From NCBI GenBank assembly GCA_038277395.1, contig CM076190.1, positions 241,905,256-241,969,255 on the forward strand: a stretch of 64,000 nucleotides of DNA, given 5' to 3'. The position numbers and the translations under genes are program-made. Shown here piece after piece: positions 10,552-21,440 of the stretch (its first letter is position 1; each line of letters opens with the position of its first letter). Source of the DNA: Dryocosmus kuriphilus. Lineage: Eukaryota; Arthropoda; Insecta; Hymenoptera; Cynipidae. Under the pieces are notes generated by a model that had not been told where the DNA came from, did not search any database, and saw nothing but the letters and a program-made list of their open reading frames with translations.

Positions 10552-13500
10552 ATGTGCGATCAAAGATTATTTGACGCCATGATGACACTTGCTACATCCG
10601 ACGACAAGGAAGCCGCAATGGCTGGACTAGAGGCAGTTTTAGTGAAGTGCTCGTCAGTTAATCGGTTAGAGAACATGATGGATGATACTATCTGTTGAAA
10701 TATAAGTAAATGTAGCTTTGTCATATAAGTATGTGAAACAGTGTGACAGAGCATTACAGAACGAAGTGTTTGTATGTGTATTGAAAGCGTCCTCGAGCGG
10801 ATCATCACAAACTCTGTTCAGTTGAACTTTGGTTCTCAAGCGATAAGGCACACGGTGCTCAAGTATCATTTCAAACTGTAATGTATTAATAATAAATAAT
10901 TATAGTTAATTTTAGTTAACCCATAACATCTCATAATTATTTCACCTCTAAAATTAACATGGTAGCAGAGGTCCGTGGTTACACTTTTGCTAGTTTTACT
11001 GGTTATCGTCGCAATATGAGGGTCATCGAGGAGTATAGTTAAGTTCGAGAAAGTTCTAGAGGTTATGGGCAATGAATTAAAAGAGGAATTGAAAATAAAA
11101 GACGAAGCAACTGAAGGAAGTGAAAAACGATTTGTGAATGCAGTAAAGAAAATCATAAGTTTAAATAAAGTGAGAAAAGTGTTTGAAGAAACTGAACGTG
11201 AAAGTAATCGAATCAATATGGCTGACGAGTTCAAGATGACACTACCGATTTTTGATGGATCTGATTATAGCACATGGAAGAAAAGAATTACAATACTTCT
11301 AAGAATGAAAAAATGTGAAAAAGTTATTCAACGAGTGAGAACCGATGGTGAAAACGAAACTACGTGGAATGATACAGACTTAAAGGCTATGAACTATATA
11401 TATAGTGCCTTGTCAAATAAGCAAATGGAACTTGTAAGTGAAGAAAATACTAGCTACGAAATTATCAAGAAATTAGATAAACTGTACCTACGTGAGTCAA
11501 CCGCATTACAAATTTGCATTAGAAATAAATTGGATAGATTAAAATTGAAAGATTACACAGAAACAAGTGAATTTTACAGTGATTTCGAAAAACTAATAAT
11601 TTACTTGAAAAACGCCGGTGCTAAGATAAATGAATCAGAAAAACTAAACTACATATTGAGAACACTTCCAAGTTCTTTAAGTCATATTGGTGATCTAGTA
11701 GATGTTCTACCCGAGGAAGAGAGAACAGTTGATTACGTGATTACTAAAATCAAATTATATGAAGATCGTGAGAAAGATGAAAATGAAAATTCGAAAGAAA
11801 AAAACGGAAATTCTAATGTATTTAAAGCTGAAAAGAAAAAGGACGGAACATGTTTTAAATGCGGAAAACATGGTCATTATCAGTACGAGTGCACGAGCCC
11901 AAACAACATAAGAAATTCATGGAGAGGCTCCAGAGGAAGGGGACAACATCAAGCACGAGGAGGTGCACGCTATCAATCCCAGCAACAACGAGATAGTGGC
12001 AGCTACAATAGAGGCAACGGCAATTACCGAGGCCGAGGCACATATCATCGAGGAAGAGGCACTCAACAAAGACAAGATCGTCAGAATGCAGTTCAAGACG
12101 CAACAACATTCACAACAGAGGTAGAGGGTAGAGTAGACAACAATATCGAGGTAAATTACTGTGATAATACGTTGGAATGGGTTCTAGATAGCGGATGCTC
12201 CGACCATATTATTAATGAAGATAAATATTTTGATAAAGTCAATAAATTAGATAACCCGATAAATGTAAAGGTGGGAGATGGTCGAACATTAAAAGCAACG
12301 AGTGTAGGAGATATCAAAACTAAATTCGTAACTAATAACAAGGAAACAGAAATTGAATTGAGAGATGTATATTTTGTAAAAGAAATGGATAGAAATTTAT
12401 TGAGTTTTGGGAAAATCACAAATAAAGCTAAAATCATTTCAGTGGGAAATACGTCAAAGATTTTTTCGAAAGAAAATAAATTGATAGCAGTTGCAAATAA
12501 GGAAAACAATTTGTATAAGATAAAGACTGTTTTTGAAAGTAAACAAAATTATGTAACCGAAAGTGTAAATAATGGTATGACTTTGAAAGAAAGATTTCAT
12601 AGAATACTAGGGCATGTAAATTTTGGATATTTGAATATTTTGAGTAAAGAAAATTTAATCGAGGGCTTACCAAACAATTTAGAAAGCGATTATTTAAAGT
12701 GTGGTACCTGTGTAAAGAATAAAATGACGAATACTAGTTTCGAAAATAACAGAGATAGAGCTAAAGACATAGGAGAAATCATTCACGCAGATGTAAATGG
12801 ACCGCATAATACCGTAGGTTTTATGGGGGAAAAATATTTTTTATGTTTGATTGATGATTTTAGTAAAGCTGGGAAAGTTTATACTATGAAAAATAAAAGT
12901 GAAGTTTATCATTGGATTGTAACTTACGTAAATCAAGTAGAAAATTTAACAGGAAAAAGAATTAAACGTTTAAGATGCGATAACGGAAAAGAATTTCTAA
13001 ATAAAGACATTTATAATTTTGCTAGAGATAAAGGAATATACATTGAACCGTGTCCTCCAGATGTTCACGAATTGAATGGAACTGCCGAGCGGTACAACAG
13101 GTCGGTAATGGACACTGCGAGATGTTTACTAACAGATGCAAAAATTAATAATCGGTTTTGGCCAGAGGTAATTAAAACCGCTGTATATTTGAAAAATAGA
13201 ACGTTAGCTAATACAGTGGAGAAAAAGACTCCGTACGAAATTATGATGGGAAAAAAACCCAATATAAGTAACTTAAAATTATATGGGAGTAGAGTTTTTG
13301 TTAGGGTCCCGGAGAGAAAAAGAAAAAGTAAATGGGATAGAAAAGCAGATTTAGGAGTATTGGTTGGATACGAAGACGTAGGATATAGAGTCTTAATAAA
13401 TAATGAAGTGATTGTAGCAAAGCATGTAGATATAATCGAAGAAAATGTAAAACTAATTGGATTTAAGGAAAATGAAGATGGCGATGAATATAAGGTAAAT

Positions 13501-15642
13501 GATGATGAAATTAATCAGGAACGTCAAAATGAAATTGAGGAAAATAAAAATAATGAATTTGATAAAGATGGAATCAATGAAAACAATGCGGATAATTTAC
13601 CTAGTACTAGCAATGAAAATTTAAAAATATTGAGAAGGTCAGAAAGAAAGAAAAGTCCCGTGAATAGATATGGAAATCCCACGACAAACTGTATATATGT
13701 TAATTATGTAAGCGTAGATACTCCCGAAAATTATAACGATGCTATAAATAGTAATGATAGTGATGAATGGAAAGAAGCTATGGATTATGAGATTGAATGT
13801 CTAAATAAGAACGATACATGGGATTTAGTTAAAAAACCTAAAGATAAAGAGGTATTAGATTTAAAGTGGATTTACACAAAAAAGGCCAACAATAAATTTA
13901 GAGCTAGAATTGTAGTAAGAGGGTTTCAACAAAAAGAGGTACTTGAGGATATATATTCGCCTGTTGCAAGAACACAAACATTAAAGGTTTTGTTAAACTT
14001 CTGTGTACAAGACAAGTTTGGTATAGATCAAATGGATGTCGATTCAGCTTTCTTAAACGGGAAAGTAAAGTCAGAAGTGTATGTAAAACAACCTCAAGAT
14101 TACGATGATAATACAGGCAATGTATGTAAACTAAACAAGGCTTTATACGGATTGCGCGAAAGTCCACGAGCGTGGTATGAATGCTTAAATAAATTCTTGA
14201 TAAATTTAGGTTTTGAGAAAAGCAAAATTGATTATTGTTTATATTTCATGGAAATTAATAATGAGAAAGTTTATTTAATCATTTTTGTAGATGACTTGTT
14301 AATCTGTGGCAAAGACAGAAAATTAATAGAATCCATTAAAAATAAATTAGCAGTTAAGTTTCAAATGAAAGATATGGGCCAAGTAAAAACTTATTTAGGA
14401 ATAAATATTGATTATGATTGCGAGAAGAATGCTATGACAATAAATCAGGAAAACTATATTGAATCGTTAGCTAGAAAGTACAAGATAGAAAATGCAAAGT
14501 TATATGCGACTCCAATGGAACAAAATTTAAAATGTGAACCTGCTTCATCAGCATCGAATGAGATAAAATACAGAAATTTAATTGGAGCACTGTCATATAT
14601 AAGCTCAAGTACAAGACCAGATATTTGTTATTCTGTGAATTACTTAAGCAGATTCCAAAATTGTTATGATCAGAGTCATTATAAGTATGCATTAAGAATA
14701 CTAAAATATCTATATTATACTAAAGAATTAAAGCTAAGATATGAAAAAAATTCAAATGCGGATATTTTAGATTGTTGCGTTGATGCTGATTGGGCAGGAG
14801 ATGTAGTTGATAGAAAATCCACGACTGGGTATGTAATAAGAATGTATGGAAATAGTATATTCTGGAAATCCAAAAAACAAGAAATTGTAACAAAATCATC
14901 AACGGAAGCAGAGTATGTAGCACTGTCAGTATGCGTGAGTGAGATTAAATTAATAAAAGATTTATTAAAAGAGTTTGGAATCGAAATCAAAAATCCGATA
15001 CGAATGTATGAGGATAATGCTGGCGCAATTAGCATAAGTAAATTTGGAAATATGACAAAAAAGTCGAAGTATATAGAAACACATTACCATTTCGTAAATG
15101 AAAATTATTTGAGTGGAGAGATTGAAATAATCAAAATAGAGTCAGAAGAAAATCCAGCAGACATTTTCACTAAAGCTTTAGGACGAATTAAATTTGAAAA
15201 GTTTAGAGAGATATTAAAATTGAGCTAAAAATAAAAATATTGAAAAAGCTAAATTTAAGGAGGCGTGTTGAAATATAAGTAAATGTAGCTTTGTCATATA
15301 AGTATGTGAAACAGTGTGACAGAGCATTACAGGACGAAGTGTTTGTATGTGTATTGAAAGCGTCCTCGAGCGGATCATCACAAACTCTGTTCAGTTGAAC
15401 TTTGGTTCTCAAGCGATAAGGCACACGGTGCTCAAGTATCATTTCAAACTGTAATGTATTAATAATAAATAATTATAGTTAATTTTAGTTAACCCATAAC
15501 ATCTCATAATTATTTCACCTCTAAAATTAACACTATCAAAAACCGTTGTAAGGAGACACTGGACCGTTTTATTCCAGCAGCTATTACTCTCAGGCAGACA
15601 CTGGAGCGTGTCATAGAAAGGGCTCAAGAAACAGTAGGTTAG
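10552..15642 (+). CDS. Small 81-codon ORF split by the copia insertion (10552-10692 and 15538-15642)
   Basis: The ATG at 10552 opens 47 codons that run without a stop to the last base before the copia LTR. When the element and one copy of its CTATC duplication are ignored, the same frame continues at 15538 for 34 codons to a TAG at 15640-15642. The product would be a small, mostly helical, charged protein (segments KEAAMAGLEAVL and KETLDRFIPAAITLRQ). I do not recognise it. It may be an element gene or an exon of something larger; no introns are obvious. The frame survives across both sides, so the insertion is younger than any decay of this ORF. Confidence 0.5.
10693..10959 (+). repeat. Copia 5' LTR
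   Basis: 267 bp, starts TGTTGAAATA and ends AAATTAACA. It contains an AATAATAAATAATT stretch that could serve as polyadenylation signal. It is identical to the 3' LTR except for one base. Confidence 0.97.
10960..10978 (+). promoter_or_regulatory. Copia primer binding site
   Basis: TGGTAGCAGAGGTCCGTGG starts at the first base after the LTR. The TGGTANCAGAG pattern is the initiator-methionine tRNA complement used by many copia elements. Confidence 0.7.
11065..15228 (+). CDS. Copia gag-pol polyprotein, 1387 aa
   Basis: One open frame encodes all domains in copia order. The Gag domain (about residues 50-240, with a conserved W in STWKKRI) is followed by a CCHC zinc knuckle CFKCGKHGHYQYEC at residues 263-276 and an Arg/Gly/Gln-rich tail. 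The aspartic protease has WVLDSGCSD with Asp375. A pre-integrase zinc region precedes the integrase core, with Asp576 (HADVNGP), Asp639 (CDNGKEF) and Glu675 (NGTAER), a D,D35E spacing. The reverse transcriptase carries FVDD at 1074-1077 and the RNase H carries DADW at 1240-1243 and the STEAEY motif. The length and order are normal for copia. The Met at 11065 is the first in frame; a second candidate (MADEF) is at 11218. It lies 105 bp after the LTR. No broken motif is visible, so this copy is a candidate active element. Confidence 0.96.
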   Translation: MGNELKEELKIKDEATEGSEKRFVNAVKKIISLNKVRKVFEETERESNRINMADEFKMTLPIFDGSDYSTWKKRITILLRMKKCEKVIQRVRTDGENETTWNDTDLKAMNYIYSALSNKQMELVSEENTSYEIIKKLDKLYLRESTALQICIRNKLDRLKLKDYTETSEFYSDFEKLIIYLKNAGAKINESEKLNYILRTLPSSLSHIGDLVDVLPEEERTVDYVITKIKLYEDREKDENENSKEKNGNSNVFKAEKKKDGTCFKCGKHGHYQYECTSPNNIRNSWRGSRGRGQHQARGGARYQSQQQRDSGSYNRGNGNYRGRGTYHRGRGTQQRQDRQNAVQDATTFTTEVEGRVDNNIEVNYCDNTLEWVLDSGCSDHIINEDKYFDKVNKLDNPINVKVGDGRTLKATSVGDIKTKFVTNNKETEIELRDVYFVKEMDRNLLSFGKITNKAKIISVGNTSKIFSKENKLIAVANKENNLYKIKTVFESKQNYVTESVNNGMTLKERFHRILGHVNFGYLNILSKENLIEGLPNNLESDYLKCGTCVKNKMTNTSFENNRDRAKDIGEIIHADVNGPHNTVGFMGEKYFLCLIDDFSKAGKVYTMKNKSEVYHWIVTYVNQVENLTGKRIKRLRCDNGKEFLNKDIYNFARDKGIYIEPCPPDVHELNGTAERYNRSVMDTARCLLTDAKINNRFWPEVIKTAVYLKNRTLANTVEKKTPYEIMMGKKPNISNLKLYGSRVFVRVPERKRKSKWDRKADLGVLVGYEDVGYRVLINNEVIVAKHVDIIEENVKLIGFKENEDGDEYKVNDDEINQERQNEIEENKNNEFDKDGINENNADNLPSTSNENLKILRRSERKKSPVNRYGNPTTNCIYVNYVSVDTPENYNDAINSNDSDEWKEAMDYEIECLNKNDTWDLVKKPKDKEVLDLKWIYTKKANNKFRARIVVRGFQQKEVLEDIYSPVARTQTLKVLLNFCVQDKFGIDQMDVDSAFLNGKVKSEVYVKQPQDYDDNTGNVCKLNKALYGLRESPRAWYECLNKFLINLGFEKSKIDYCLYFMEINNEKVYLIIFVDDLLICGKDRKLIESIKNKLAVKFQMKDMGQVKTYLGINIDYDCEKNAMTINQENYIESLARKYKIENAKLYATPMEQNLKCEPASSASNEIKYRNLIGALSYISSSTRPDICYSVNYLSRFQNCYDQSHYKYALRILKYLYYTKELKLRYEKNSNADILDCCVDADWAGDVVDRKSTTGYVIRMYGNSIFWKSKKQEIVTKSSTEAEYVALSVCVSEIKLIKDLLKEFGIEIKNPIRMYEDNAGAISISKFGNMTKKSKYIETHYHFVNENYLSGEIEIIKIESEENPADIFTKALGRIKFEKFREILKLS
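15257..15265 (+). promoter_or_regulatory. Copia polypurine tract
   Basis: AAGGAGGCG lies directly in front of the 3' LTR. It is short and slightly imperfect, as is common in copia elements. Confidence 0.6.
15266..15532 (+). repeat. Copia 3' LTR
   Basis: 267 bp, identical to the 5' LTR except for one A to G difference. It is followed at once by the CTATC target duplication. Confidence 0.97.
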
Positions 15643-15705
15643 TAGAAAACATTTAAAAAAATTAATATATCATAGAATATCATTAATTTATTATTTATTT
15701 AAATA

Positions 15706-16774
15706 ATAAGATGCTACCTCCTCTATGGGATGCGTCAACGCCTCTACTCCTTATAACGGGGAATCAAATTTTCCTGCTTAAGGAGAAGGAGTTCGGACCT
15801 GACCGCCGAGAGGAGGCCTAAGAGCTCCCGCGAATAACAACGACCAGGACGCCGCAAAGAGAACGACCCTTATGGGTAGGAGTTGATGGTTAGTAGGGTG
15901 GAAGTATCAGCGTGAATTCGACTAAGCAGCCAACATCGAGTGGCACTCGGTTCCCGTATCAGCCCCTAAGCCAACGCGTGAACTACCGTGTCGAAGGCTG
16001 AGTGTTACCAAGGAATGGTGACTCCTACGGTTTTCTGGGATACCAGGCAACCTCCCAGTCTAAAAGTGCCTTATTCCCACAAGCGGGGTGAACGGGTGAC
16101 TTCAATGACACCCGCCATGAATACTTCAGCTCCTCTTGAGAAGATGGAGACCAAGGAAGGTGATAAATCACATTTAACTCCAAAAGGGGCTGATGCGGTT
16201 CCTAGTAGCTAGAGTGGTACAGCTGGTGATGAGACTTTAACTAGTCACATTAATGAAGCCAAAGCCACTGAGAACTATGGGAACGTGGTAGGTCCCAAGA
16301 AACGAGAATATAGTACCGCCGCTAGAAGGAGTTACCAACGCCAGCAGCTTAAGCTGCAGCGCAAGGTGGTTCCTAAACCTGACACCCCAAAACAGTCTCG
16401 ATCTGATGGCGGTACTCCTAATCAGGAGCAGGCAATGGCCATAGAAACGGCTCTCGACAAGATGATCGCCGAGGTAAAACCTGGCGACATTATCCCAAGA
16501 TTTGAAGCTTCCGGGAAGAGACAGCACATCACATACTATGTGAATGTGATGTGCTAATAAGTCTCGGATTTAAGCATTTCGAAAATCACTTCTGCGAACC
16601 AGATGATTTCGTAGATATTCCATATACGGCGATATAAGCATATATGGAGGAAACCGGCCTCCTTAGAGAGGCTTAGTTTTAAGGGCAAAGTACAATAGGT
16701 TACACTAGTTAACCTCAGTGCTATGGGACTTGAGTGACCCTGCCCATCTGAAATGATAATAGTAATAATAATAA
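15706..16774 (+). mobile_element. Internally deleted non-LTR element with TAA-repeat tail
   Basis: The segment starts AAGATGCTACCTCC and is relatively G+C-rich, like a LINE 5' untranslated region. It holds a short ORF1-like frame and ends in a TAATAGTAATAATAATAA tail at about 16753-16771, directly followed by a second AAGATGCTAC head. A head, tail, head order with a TAA-type tail suggests a truncated or deleted I-like LINE, or a non-autonomous derivative, followed by the start of a second copy. No reverse transcriptase is present. The class is inferred from the layout, not from a diagnostic domain. Confidence 0.45.
16285..16557 (+). CDS. ORF1-like fragment of the non-LTR element
   Basis: A 90-codon frame with a basic segment (KKREYSTAARRSYQRQQ) and a PKQSRSDGGTPNQEQ phrase that resembles the N-terminal part of LINE ORF1 proteins. 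The usual C-terminal CCHC knuckles are absent. An upstream 74-codon frame (15988-16212) in the same segment may be the leader of the same ORF. Function beyond nucleic-acid binding cannot be claimed. Confidence 0.35.
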   Translation: MVGPKKREYSTAARRSYQRQQLKLQRKVVPKPDTPKQSRSDGGTPNQEQAMAIETALDKMIAEVKPGDIIPRFEASGKRQHITYYVNVMC

Positions 16775-17030
16775 GATGCTACTTTTTCCATTATAGAATT
16801 CTGTAACTCTGAAGCGCCTCAAAAGAAAAGGAAGTTGGAAGGCAAAAGGGTAGACCCACACTAAAAGAAAAATATGTAAACGAAGCCCGAAAATGTTGAC
16901 CGAGACTGTAATAACCCTAAACGACGACGAGGAAATCAAGCGATACAAGAATAAAGAATTCATTTCTGCTACGACGGGACCTAATAATAAAGTCCATATT
17001 CAAACAACTGTGTGAGATAGTGACGATGAC

Positions 17031-17463
17031 ATGGCTACTCAGACTCAACAACACTCAACAAAACAAAAGGAATTAAAAAAAGAAGAACAGGAAGCCGCTG
17101 CGGCAATAGAGAATTTGATAAAAAATAAACATGCAGCAGCAAAATTGTTGAAGCAGTGGAAGGCTATGGAGAGAGTAGAACGTTTGCAAGGAATCAAAAA
17201 GATGCGAGCGAGAGAATTTAGAAAGACAGTCAGCATCGATGTCAAGGAGCAGCAAAGAAGGTTGCTTGAGGAGGCAAAGGCGGGGAAGGAGCGAAAACAT
17301 CAAGAAAACTTTGATAAGGAGATTGCCTATGGTTTCCTCAAAAAAAATGTGAGGAGGATCACCAAAGAAGTGAAGACACAAATGAAAGAGCCTCTGGAAA
17401 AATTGGATGCAAATTTGGAAGAGGTACTGGCAGGAGTGGAGCATGAAGAACGAACTTTTCAAG
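17031..17463 (+). CDS. Coiled-coil exon upstream of the Polinton polymerase
   Basis: The frame from the ATG at 17031 encodes about 144 residues rich in Lys, Glu, Gln and Ala with long stretches suited to a coiled coil (for example KELKKEEQEAAAAIENLI and GFLKKNVRRITKEVKTQMKE). It ends at a consensus 5' splice site AAG|GTAAAG at 17463/17464. An acceptor TTTCAG lies at 17569-17574, after which a plausible continuation (NNILGVQAG, PSVAGPSREL) is read, though in a frame that no longer matches the donor phase. It lies in the orientation of the decayed Polinton genes that follow and may be the N-terminal part of its polymerase or a separate structural gene. Confidence 0.45.
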
Positions 17464-17574
17464 GTAAAGTTAACCTATTAAATATATTAATGTATATAAA
17501 ATTATATAAAATTATCTAAGTCTGTTGTTTATATTCACATTTTTATGTCTTGATTTTATTTCTTCATAATTTCA
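17464..17574 (+). other. Probable intron, 111 bp
   Basis: GTAAAG at 17464 and an A+T-rich body ending in TTTCAG at 17569-17574 fit a eukaryotic intron. The joined phase does not preserve the best downstream frame, consistent with decay of the gene. Confidence 0.4.
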
Positions 17575-20500
17575 GAAGTCCGTCAACAACATACTAGGTG
17601 TTCAAGCTGGTGTTGTGTTGCAGTCTCCATCTGTCGCAGGACCCTCCAGAGAGTTAAAACCACCACGGGCATCACCACAAGATATAACGGAAGTAGCTGT
17701 CAGCGCTCCACCATCTTAGCTTACAGGACCTTCCAGAGCCCCAGAAACGTCATGTTCAGAGACGTGCAACCTGGATGATGCACAAGTTAGGAATGAGCGA
17801 GGGAAAAATTCGCCATTTATTTGTAAAACTAATGAAAGTGAACATTATGTTCAAAAATTTGGTTTGCGCGGTTTAAAATTCAAACTCAAAGTCTCCCCTC
17901 CTGGCGAAGATAATCCCGTGGAATGGCTCGAAGTGGCTTTTAGTGATTTATTTGAATGACTGTCTGATTCGTGCGATCCAAACGATGTAGTAGGTTTAGT
18001 GTTTTATTCTGACGGATTTGAGGAAGGCTTGCCTGTAAAGCTCTCATTCAATTAAAACGCTTGTCCTTTGAAGACTTGTGGGACCTTGTTGCAAAAGTTG
18101 TACAAAGTGTCACAGATTTTGCAGTAGATGATACTTTTGTGTTGAAATGACACGTATTCAGTTGCCTGCCGGTAAATGTCGCGTTCAGTTACAAGCATAC
18201 ATTTTCAAACGTGTAGTCCTAACGATAAAAATTAAGGAAAATATGTGTTTACCCTAGGCTATTTTGGCTGCAATATCCAAAGGGAAATTGCAGGAAGAAA
18301 AAAATAACGTTATTTCAAAACCCGAAAAGCTTTGAATGCGTAAGAGAGTTGGCGTGCATCAACGCAAAGCTGCGAATAGGTTACCGCTAGACGCTGGGGT
18401 AATTATACCCAAAAAGTTTGTGGTGCTTCTGAGCATATGACAAAACAAAAATACATAGCAAATGCTCAGATTGCTATAATTTTCTATAATTATAATAGCT
18501 TTGGGTCAGAGAAAGAGATAGCTTTTTATGATGGTAGTTCAGAAATTACTAGTAAAGGGGGGATAGTTAAAAATATTTATTTGTTTTATGAAGGTGCCCC
18601 AAAATACCATTTTTATGTAATTCTGAATTTAATGGCGGCAGGAGGAGGCAAATATTTTTTTGCATCCTGTAATAAGGCATATATAAAATCAGGGATCCAT
18701 TTTTGCTCAATTAAATGTAACGCTGGTCATGCTTCAACACACTGTAATCAGGAATTTAGGAATACACAAGCGGAAATTAATGTGAACCATATCTCAGTTC
18801 TCTTTATGGGCACTACATGCATAAGTAAGGATTAACTTCCTGATTCAGATAGCAAGGGACGAAGTACTTGCTCAGTATTTAAAATTTGAAATGGTTTCTC
18901 AAAGCTAATTAATCACTCGCAAGTAAAGGATCATAAATGTGGGTTTTCAAACTGTCGTAACTGCAAGCAGGTTCGTCCAGATAACCATCTATGCTACATA
19001 ATACCCGTTGAGAATTCATGTCATGATAAAAAAAGTAGCTTACATTTTTGATGACTTTGAAACTCATTGAAGTGAATCTGTCCTTCGTCAGTAACCCACC
19101 AAAATACACGTGGCTAATTTTTGTTTTGCACAACAGGTATGTGTTGATTGTATGGATGATTCCGATCCAAATGTACGTTGCAAGTGATGTCGAATCAGAC
19201 AGTATGTTTTTGATAAGAATCCGATATCGGAAGTTACTCAATTTTCTACACGAAAAATGAAGCATTTTACAGAAACTGTGTGCATAGCACGTAACTCGAT
19301 AGGGTTTGATGCTCAATTTATTCTTCAACACCTAATTGAAGAAAAATGACTTAGAAATCCACCCGAGATCATTTTAAATGGCTCAAGTATGCTTTCGATG
19401 AAGGTAAATTAAACTCGTTTTATAGATGGTTTGAATTACCTTCGCATGCCTCTAAGTCATTTAGCAACAGCTTTCGGCTTGGAAGAGGCAAAGAAGTGTG
19501 CTTTTTGCCACTTATTTAATTATGCTCAGAATCAAGAGTAAATTGGCAAAATTCCGGATGAAGAATATTTTTCACCTGGTACAATGTCTCGTGAGGCTTG
19601 AGAGTCATTTTATTAGTGGTATAATGAATTTGTTAGGTCTGACTACAATTTTGATTTCAAAGAAGAATTGAGATCATCTTGTGTAAATGATGGAGATATT
19701 CTTAGAAGTGCTTGCATAACTTTCAGATCATTATTTCCTAAAGTTAGCTGTGTAGATCCTTTGGTTGAAAGCACCACAATAGCAACGGGGTTGCTCTAAA
19801 GTTTTCAGAAAAAATGATCTGAAACCTAATCATATAGGTGTTATACCAAACGGTGGATATAGGCGAGCTGATAGTCAGTCACAAAAAGCCATTCAATGGT
19901 TATTATCCCAAAAACGCCGTCAGAATATTGAAGTTATGCATGAGGGCAGGACACGAGAACATAGAATACCAGAAGGTCCACTTGTCGCAGGTTGCTATGA
20001 GAATGAAAGAGTCACAATAGTTTACCAATTTCAGGGCTGCTATTGACATGGGTGTCCAACCTGCTTCAAACTCAGTCGGGACAAAAAATTAGGTTCGGAT
20101 AAAAAAAATTCAGATTCTTCCAATGAACAGTTTGAAAGAACTAAAGCTCAAACTGACCGTTCTCGCTCATAAGATTATGAGGTGTTCGAGAAGTAGTAGT
20201 GTTCTTTAGACAATGGAATACTAGAAGATAATGATTTAAGTCGATTTTTAAAAGACCACACATATTTAATGACCGATTTCTTGAATCCTAGAGACGCATT
20301 TTACGGGGGTAGAACAGATAATACATTTTCGTAATATGAGGCTAAGAGTAAAGTTAAAATTTTCTATCTTGATGTTTGCTCACCTTACAGATTCATATCA
20401 AAATATGGTAAATTTAACGTAGGTCATCTCACAATTTATGTTGGTGAAGACTGTAAATTATTAATAGGTTATAACTATGATTTGTCTAACGTGGAAGGTT

Positions 20501-21440
20501 TGGTTAAATGCCAGATATTGCCTCCTAATGATAAATATTTGCCTGTTTTACCCGGCCGAATGTATGGAAAACTCATGTTCCCGCTTTGTAGTACTCGCTG
20601 TAGATTACAATTGCTGCAGGATAGTCCACATGTAAATCATGTGATAGAGAAATAGAGGGAACATGGGTTTCGGAAGAGATAAAAGTAGCCGCTCAAGAGG
20701 GGTACAAAATTACAGCAATTTTTGAAATTTGGCAGTACAATGCGACTCAACATGACTAGGACAAAAAACTGGGTGGTCTTTTTGTTGCCTACATGAATCG
20801 GCTTTCAAAACTCAGACACGAAGCCAGCGGATACCCTGCCTACTTTAACTACTAAAAAGAATCCGTCTTTGCGCTCGTTGGATAATATTTGTCTAAATTC
20901 ATTTTGGGGAAAGTTTGGCCAACGAGAAAATATTGTCAAAGGCTGAAATTATTCATAGCCAGCAGAAATTGTATGACTAAGGTGGTGATTGCAGCTTATA
21001 CAACAGCACAAGCACGCTTGAAATTATTTAGCTACTTAAATCAGTTGGATCGTCGTGTCCTGTACTTCGATACTGATTATACCCTTTTTCCGAGCACGAA
21101 CGAGCCAGGAGAGTATTATCCCGCAACTGGTTTTCCGTTAGAAGATTTGACTGATGAGCTCCATGTTTATGGTTCAGGAAGTTCCATAGAAAAATTTATC
21201 TCAGGTGGTACAAAATTGTATGCCTATAAGGTGCCATCACCGGATGGAAAAACCACAGTGTTTGCAAAGTAAAAGGTATCAATTAAAATTATGAAAATTC
21301 CGAAAGCATAAACTTTGACTGAATATTTGATATTGTTCTCAAGGAGACAGATCCGACCAGTATACACTAAGAGACGATTAGTTGAAGGATATGACTCTCT
21401 CCCATTTCGTTACATAGAAAAATAAATAGTTTCTTTAATC
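17575..21440 (+). pseudogene. polB: Protein-primed family B DNA polymerase (Polinton pPolB), heavily decayed
   Basis: Several frames together give a family B polymerase. An N-terminal conserved region (GLKFKLKVSPPGEDNPVEWL, about 17865-17925) is followed by a Cys/His segment at 18437-18835 with KYFFASCNKAYIKSGIHFC. The exonuclease domain has an ExoI-type FDDFETH (about 19045-19065) and an ExoII-type SIGFDAQFILQHL (about 19297-19335). The polymerase domain has motif A DVCSPYRFI (about 20368), NSFWGKFGQRE (about 20897-20930) and motif C, RVLYFDTDYTLF (about 21055-21090). Motif C carries DTDY where DTDS is usual. Many stops and frameshifts exclude function. In the family this enzyme replicates the element from a protein primer. 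Confidence 0.85.

Larger units (their letters stand above)
10693..15532 (+). mobile_element. Copia (Ty1/copia) LTR retrotransposon, 4840 bp, apparently intact
   Basis: Two 267-bp LTRs (10693-10959 and 15266-15532), both TGTTGAA...TTAACA, differ at a single position (A against G, near 10761). The element is flanked by a 5-bp direct repeat CTATC at 10688-10692 and 15533-15537. A primer binding site follows the 5' LTR and one uninterrupted gag-pol frame fills the interior. Near-identical LTRs mean a very recent insertion, and nothing visible would prevent activity. Confidence 0.97.
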
